Source: Hofstenia miamia
Taxonomy: Eukaryota > Xenacoelomorpha > Acoela
Assembly (NCBI GenBank): GCA_004352715.1
Contig: SCFE01000054.1
Location: 1,933,549 to 1,997,548, forward strand
Direction: 5' to 3'
DNA length: 64,000 nt
The stretch's first letter is position 1; each line of letters starts with the position of its first letter. Below the pieces are notes generated by a model, which worked only from the letters and a program-made list of their open reading frames with translations, ran no database searches and had not been told where the DNA came from. Positions 58,644 through 64,000 of this stretch are shown in pieces. Position numbers and translations under genes: made by a program.

Positions 58644-59060
58644 ATGGACTCACAACCTTCACTTGTTGAAACGTAAAATTGCACATTTGCAATGTTCGGA
58701 GAAGCATAATATTGAATACAAGTACAAGTTCCCGACAGGAAGAGCAGAGGGATTCACAATGAATGCCAATGGAATACTATGTTGCGTCTCCTGTTGTAAT
58801 CCACAGACTGATAGGAAATCAGGCCCCCTTCCTGTAAATAAGACCTAAATCAATGAAATCTGATACCTTCTCTGCCTGCTAGAAAGAAACGGACTGCGTT
58901 CACAAAAGGAGAAATTATGAAGATGAAAAACGTCTTCGCAGTTAAAAGGATTTTAACAAAGGAAGAGAACCGTAAAGTTGCAAAGGCGATTAGAGTTGAT
59001 GAAAATAACGTTCGCATTTGGTTTCAGAATGCTCGTGCAAGATGTAAGGATATACATTAG
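58644..59060 (+). CDS. Homeodomain-only protein, 68 aa
   Basis: Model: exon 1 58644-58672 (MDSQPSLVE plus two bases), intron 58673-58882 (gtaaaa...cctgctag with a strong pyrimidine tract), exon 2 58883-59060, TAG stop. Exon 2 encodes KKRTAFTKGEIMKMKNVF through NVRIWFQNARARCKDIH. Numbered as a homeodomain, Arg5, Phe20, Trp48, Phe49, Gln50, Asn51 and Arg53 are all in place with normal spacing; position 16 is Met instead of Leu. The protein ends at position 60, so it is little more than a DNA-binding domain. ARAR in helix 3 recalls LIM- and zinc-finger-homeobox classes, but I cannot assign a class. The exon 2 reading frame is certain. The first exon and its weak donor are inference. Confidence 0.7.
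58883..59060 (+). CDS. Homeodomain exon
   Basis: An intact frame from a good acceptor (ctctgcctgctag) to TAG, without stops or frameshifts across all three helices. An in-frame TGA lies 30 bases upstream of 58881, so the frame must be entered by splicing or start at the internal Met at 58917, which would lose the N-terminal arm and part of helix 1. Confidence 0.8.
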
Positions 59061-59270
59061 CAGTATTAAAATTGTGGTGCTCTTGTACATGTATATAAAC
59101 TTCATATTCATTTAAGTTTTGTATTTATTTTGTGAGTTTATTAAAGTTTGTTATCATTATTTATTTTTTAGTTATTTTTCTAATTGAAATACACATGCAG
59201 GAAATTGAATTAATTCTTTGTTACATATATAAAAAATGAAGTTCATATTAGTGCTGTGCTTTCCACAATG

Positions 59271-59460
59271 CTTTAACCGGATTAACCGGGCCGGATTTCC
59301 TTTTAGCTTAACAGGATTTTAACCGGATTAATCCTTGCAGCCTTTGCCACAATTTCTGTTGCTTTGAAACTCTGCAATAATTGTAATCAATAAATTTTGA
59401 AAATAAAAAATAGAATTTCTTAACCGGTTTCTAACCAGATTAACCGGCTTTAACAAGTAT
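59271..59460. mobile_element. TTAACCGG-rich degenerate MITE
   Basis: TTTAACCGGATTAACCGG (59273), TTTTAACCGGATTAATCC (59319), CTTAACCGGTTTCTAACC (59419) and ATTAACCGGCTTTAAC (59440) are repeated words in both orientations, resembling the subterminal arrays of the other hAT MITEs here. The exact ends were not defined. Confidence 0.5.
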
Positions 59461-60252
59461 TCCATACCAACAACAAATAGTAGAAATAGTTTATTTCTCT
59501 TAAATACAGCGACAATGAAATACGTGCACTCGTAACCCTTTGCAATCTTATTCAAGAAAAAAAATATTTTTAAATTTAAAATTGGAAACATTTATAAATT
59601 TAATAAGAATATAAAATATTTTTGCAATGGAAGATTGTTAAATCTTTTTGCGCATTAAATCTCGATATTGGAAGATCTTTTTATGTATTTATATCAGTGT
59701 TGGCCATTTAAGTGACATTAGAACTTTTTAAATTCAATTAAACTCCGCATTTTAATTTAGCGATAGCTGAAACTAATTGGAATCAATAAACTGCACTCAA
59801 AGTAAAAGTTGAATCAACTAGTCTATCATCTACATCGGTTCCAACACAATAAGTTTATTTCAGATAGTATCCATTGAAATCCTGCTTCTACTAGACAAGA
59901 TTGAAGATAACCTATGGCAGTTCGTTGGGGAAGGCAACATTCTGAGCAAGTATCGTGTAGCTATTCTGAGCTGCGGAAGTTGGGTACTTTCAGTAAATAG
60001 GTCAAAACCCGTGAGATTTCTTCTATTTAATTTTCCAGTTTTGTATACGAAATTGCATTGCACACAAGCATTGGTGCTCGCTTGATGTATCTTCAAAACC
60101 ATGAACATCTAAGAGATTGGTTGGAACTACTATCCGCTTATGTTTTTGCAACAATAAGTTTTTATTTTTTTCGCAAACGTTCATAATACAACAAATCGAT
60201 TAAAAGCAATCAGTTAATGGTCTATATGCTATTTATCGCTTATTGCTTACTA
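59461..60252. other. Intergenic sequence, nothing recognised
   Basis: AT-rich with short unsupported reading frames. Confidence 0.5.
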
Positions 60253-60477
60253 CAGAGTGTCCGTAAAGTCTTGACACTGGAAAATTAACTATGTTTCAAT
60301 GTAGACTTTAAAATTATTCATATTTTTTGCATGCATGATTCAAGAAAGATTTAAACTGATAGTTCTCAGTGACTATGAAGGGTCAATATAAAAATTTAAT
60401 GTACTTTATTCGGAAAGAAGTGCACTCATTTAGATAGCTATGAAATTTTATTGTGTCCAGACTTTATGGACACCCTG
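60253..60477. mobile_element. Mariner-type MITE
   Basis: Ends CAGAGTGTCCGTAAAGTCTT and the reverse complement CAGGGTGTCCATAAAGTCTG, each followed by GACAC, match at about 24 of 27 positions including the TA dinucleotides (60251-60252 and 60478-60479). The terminus CAGGGTGTCC is shared with the mariner relic at 38371. It is 225 bp with no transposase. Confidence 0.85.
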
Positions 60478-60479
60478 TA

Positions 60480-61160
60480 CATTGTAGATGCCCTCAAGCT
60501 GCCGTTCAATAAAATCATGTAAAATAAAGTTTAAAAGAAATCGTTTAATTGACTGCTGAATTTAAGCAAACGGCTGATATAAACGACGTTTAAAACCCTT
60601 GAAACGATTTTATTCAAATTGTCAACATTGATTTCAATGTATATATAGACCCATTAAGCTGGAGTCGCACTAATACTTTTTCGCATACGAGCCAATTTTT
60701 CTCTCCATTTCCCTGTTAGAAAATAGAAAACTAACCGCAATTTAACACAGTACATTTTCACATAATACTATCCCTATTTGTACGAAACATAATTGATTTT
60801 GTGTGGAATCTCCCTCTGTTTAAAAGTAGCCTTCAACCGACATTAAATTATTACACATTATTTGATTTTCTTCAATCATTTACACTGGAAAGTGCCTTAA
60901 AGTTATGCATGAAATTGATTGTAAGATAGCTGAAAAGCTCAATATAAATATATAAATATATATAAATATATATATGTTATCAAATGATTTGTAAGAAACA
61001 CATGACATATTTTTTTGTACAGTAATAAATTTTATTTAGCATTTTTCAACTAATTCCCAATGTCGCTCTTGAAAAAATGTAAATGTGTTTCATTGGTGTT
61101 TTGAACTAGAAATTAATGAACGCTCAACTGATTGTCTGATATATGACCCCTGAAGCAAAT
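60480..61160. other. Intergenic sequence with short TA-rich tracts
   Basis: AT-rich, with TA-rich words near 60945-60975. No gene is seen. Confidence 0.5.
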
Positions 61161-61169
61161 ATATATATA

Positions 61170-62436
61170 TATTATTTTTTATTTTGTAACGCTTTTATTC
61201 CTGTACTGTACGTATACAATAAATAGGAATACTACACACAAACAACGTTTATCATAGAAAACAGGTAAGCGCCATCAAAAAAATGTTTGCAGGCTGCATG
61301 GTAAAATGTCCTTTTATATAACTCAGTGCGACCTGGAGGAAGTGATACCATGTGCTGGGTAGTTTGCACTTGGCGTATTTCTTGGAACTTATGATACATT
61401 GGAATGCTTCACGTCACTTTGAATGTTTAAAACTGTTTTTTCGAATCTTGTATAGAATAACTGATTCATTATATTTATTATATTTATTAAGTACATCTGG
61501 TCAACATGTGCAACAATAGAGAAAAACTTGATGCATTTTCTGAGTTTAGAACAAAGTCTTTTTTCAAGTCCAGGAACCCATACTTCGCAGGCATATAAAA
61601 CAACTGAAGCGATGTACGTGTTAAAGATGAATTCTTTCGTATTATGTTCCATAAATATAACCAAGAATGTAAGGGATTTAGTAATATAATTAACTCTGCC
61701 AACAATAGAGTTAACATGTTTCTCCCAGGTTAACGTTGACTCAATGATCAAACCAAGGTACATAACGAATAATTTCTGTGGAACAACTTCTCCGTTGGCA
61801 ACAATATGCTGTTTACCAACAGCGGTGAAAAAGTCGTTAGTGCTGTGTTTATTAAAAAAGTTAATTTCCTGTGATTTGGTGGGGTTAAGAATTAAGTTTT
61901 TATCTTCCGACAAACGTATCAGCGTAGCTACTGTGGTGTGATATGATTGAAAATTATCTGCAATTTGATCAGCTCTAATAACGTGAAGAAGTCTTGTGTC
62001 ATCCAAAATTTTTCAATGTTTCCAAGATCAGGGGTAACACTAATCGATTCAATGTTTATTTCATTCGTGTCCTCTGTAAATAACGGTCCGCTCATTGGGC
62101 ATCTTGAGGTATACCCACCTTAATTTCAATTTCTTTTGAATTTGTTGTCCGAGACCCTAACTGCTTGTTTCCATCCATCCATATAGCTAGACAACCATGC
62201 CGAAAGCCAAGGTGAATGCGCTCTAATATGGTTCATCAGTTTATTTTGCAGTACGGTGTTAAATGCTGAACTATAGTCAATGAAAAATCCCTTCACAGCA
62301 ACTAATCTTTTATCTATTAAGTTGGCAATAAAATGTATTGTACAATTCAAAGCATCGGTAGTTGACCTTCCAGTCTTATATGCAAGTTGATTCACATCCT
62401 CTAAATCAGAAAGACTAATGTTATATTGCTGAAACC
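61170..62436 (-). pseudogene. L2/CR1-like non-LTR reverse transcriptase relic
   Basis: Minus strand, 5' end lost in the gap. 62436-62129 reads NQLAYKTGRSTTDAL, GFFIDYSSAFNTV and WLSSYMDGWKQAVRVSDNKF, the fingers/palm of L2/CR1-type RTs. After a stop and a frameshift, 62006-61389 reads LDDTRLLHVI (catalytic Asp pair), NLILNPTKSQEI, then YLGLIIESTLTWEKHVNSIV and YIASVVLYACEVWVP. The sequence stays AT-rich to a short A-rich tail and (TA)n at 61161-61173. The N-terminal endonuclease is not in the window. Confidence 0.75.
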
Positions 62437-63436
62437 NNNNNNNNNNNNNNNNNNNNNNNNNNNNNNNNNNNNNNNNNNNNNNNNNNNNNNNNNNNNNNNN
62501 NNNNNNNNNNNNNNNNNNNNNNNNNNNNNNNNNNNNNNNNNNNNNNNNNNNNNNNNNNNNNNNNNNNNNNNNNNNNNNNNNNNNNNNNNNNNNNNNNNNN
62601 NNNNNNNNNNNNNNNNNNNNNNNNNNNNNNNNNNNNNNNNNNNNNNNNNNNNNNNNNNNNNNNNNNNNNNNNNNNNNNNNNNNNNNNNNNNNNNNNNNNN
62701 NNNNNNNNNNNNNNNNNNNNNNNNNNNNNNNNNNNNNNNNNNNNNNNNNNNNNNNNNNNNNNNNNNNNNNNNNNNNNNNNNNNNNNNNNNNNNNNNNNNN
62801 NNNNNNNNNNNNNNNNNNNNNNNNNNNNNNNNNNNNNNNNNNNNNNNNNNNNNNNNNNNNNNNNNNNNNNNNNNNNNNNNNNNNNNNNNNNNNNNNNNNN
62901 NNNNNNNNNNNNNNNNNNNNNNNNNNNNNNNNNNNNNNNNNNNNNNNNNNNNNNNNNNNNNNNNNNNNNNNNNNNNNNNNNNNNNNNNNNNNNNNNNNNN
63001 NNNNNNNNNNNNNNNNNNNNNNNNNNNNNNNNNNNNNNNNNNNNNNNNNNNNNNNNNNNNNNNNNNNNNNNNNNNNNNNNNNNNNNNNNNNNNNNNNNNN
63101 NNNNNNNNNNNNNNNNNNNNNNNNNNNNNNNNNNNNNNNNNNNNNNNNNNNNNNNNNNNNNNNNNNNNNNNNNNNNNNNNNNNNNNNNNNNNNNNNNNNN
63201 NNNNNNNNNNNNNNNNNNNNNNNNNNNNNNNNNNNNNNNNNNNNNNNNNNNNNNNNNNNNNNNNNNNNNNNNNNNNNNNNNNNNNNNNNNNNNNNNNNNN
63301 NNNNNNNNNNNNNNNNNNNNNNNNNNNNNNNNNNNNNNNNNNNNNNNNNNNNNNNNNNNNNNNNNNNNNNNNNNNNNNNNNNNNNNNNNNNNNNNNNNNN
63401 NNNNNNNNNNNNNNNNNNNNNNNNNNNNNNNNNNNN
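62437..63436. other. Scaffold gap (1000 N)
   Basis: Default-size gap. Reading frames drawn across it are artefacts. Confidence 0.98.
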
Positions 63437-63490
63437 ACAGCCGGGTAAAAACGGGTACCCGCCGGTAAATCCGTACCCGCACAGCACTAT
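63437..63490. mobile_element. GGGTACCCG-type MITE end
   Basis: GCCGGGTAAAAACGGGTACC, CGCCGGTAAATCCGTACCCG and CACAGCACT form a GC-rich array of GGGTACCC-like words at the gap edge. It is the right end of an element whose other part is lost. Confidence 0.45.
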
Positions 63491-63622
63491 TTCCGCCAGT
63501 GTATCACACAGCACAGTCATTATTGCACATTATTAACGTAATCAAAAACATCACATTGCATGCAGCGTCTAATTGGGGAATTCCTTCAAACATAATACTA
63601 ACGTACTTTTGCTCCCAGAGAT

Positions 63623-63853
63623 GTCAGTGGCTATGCACAAACCATGCACCATGTAAACGAAACTTTTCATGCATTTCCTTACGTAATTCATCTCTATCAA
63701 GATAAAGTGGTTTCAAGAACTACCAAGAGAAACCATTGTTCCAACTAAACAATTGAAATTGTGTAGCTTGCATTTCAATGAATCTGGTTTTAATTTGAAA
63801 GATGAACGTTCAAAGAAAATCCAATTTTTTTCGAATATGTTCATAAATTTACA
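63623..63853 (+). pseudogene. THAP-like zinc-finger relic
   Basis: CTNHAPCKR (63633-63660) provides a plausible C-x5-C start. After a frameshift, IKWFQELPRETIVPT and KLCSLHFNESGF follow, which matches the W...V-P-T...C-S-x-H-F second half of a THAP DNA-binding domain. The frame then stays open to TGA after NLQQ. The frame change between the halves indicates decay or an intron that I cannot place. THAP domains occur in P-element-type transposases and host proteins. Confidence 0.5.
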
Positions 63854-63979
63854 GCAATGAAGTTTAAAATGTAGCATATCCTTCCGAGCATTGAGTGACA
63901 ACAAATGCTGTTTCAGGTAAGTTTTATAGTAATTCCTTTAACATTAATTGCAATTAATTTAAACAAATTTATTCCTTAG

Positions 63980-64000
63980 GTATATATATATATATATATA
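63980..64000. repeat. (TA)n microsatellite at window edge
   Basis: TA repeat running to the last base of the window. Confidence 0.85.

Noticed and set aside
1-64000. CRISPR arrays, rRNA and bacterial operon features
   Set aside because: None seen. Introns, microsatellites and eukaryotic transposons show the window is a eukaryotic nuclear genome.

Overview
The window is one stretch of a draft, AT-rich (roughly 70% A+T by eye) animal genome. Three things point to an invertebrate metazoan: spliced genes with long introns; many (TA)n tracts; and a wide set of eukaryotic transposons (hAT, Harbinger, Tc1/mariner, Penelope-like, L2/CR1-like and Dong/R4-like elements). I cannot name the species. The scaffold has seven runs of N (65, 1000, 11, 1000, 200, 1000 and 1000 bases) and seven single-N contig joins. 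Several joins are flanked by duplicated sequence, so parts of the 40-54 kb region are scaffolding redundancy.

The main protein-coding content is a tail-to-tail pair of dimethylarginine dimethylaminohydrolase (DDAH) genes. Copy A, on the plus strand at 471-4290, shows its last three coding exons; its 5' exons lie off the left edge. Copy B, on the minus strand at 37340-10898, is complete: five coding exons, 277 aa, catalytic His172 and Cys268 in place. Exon lengths and phases agree between the copies (162, 242 and 207 nt). The 242-nt exon is much more similar between copies than the last exon, which suggests gene conversion. Introns of copy B hold transposon relics and, at 33638-34017 on the opposite strand, a G-protein alpha-subunit C-terminal reading frame broken by one TGA.

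From 38 to 54 kb the sequence is mostly mobile DNA: two mariner relics, a Harbinger transposase with 21-bp terminal repeats and its deletion derivative, hAT-type MITEs with recognisable target-site duplications, and a large minus-strand Dong/R4-like retrotransposon lying between (TAA)n tracts, as that clade typically does.

From 54 to 59 kb there are two unrecognised or unusual plus-strand genes. One (54984-57691) has at least five phase-1/phase-1 exons, including three 36-39 nt mini-exons that encode a Ser/Thr/Pro/Ala-rich repeat. The other (58644-59060) has its own TATA, inverted CCAAT and CRE-like sequences, and appears to encode a 68-residue protein that is almost only a homeodomain. The right end holds a mariner MITE, an L2/CR1-like reverse transcriptase relic and a broken THAP-like domain.
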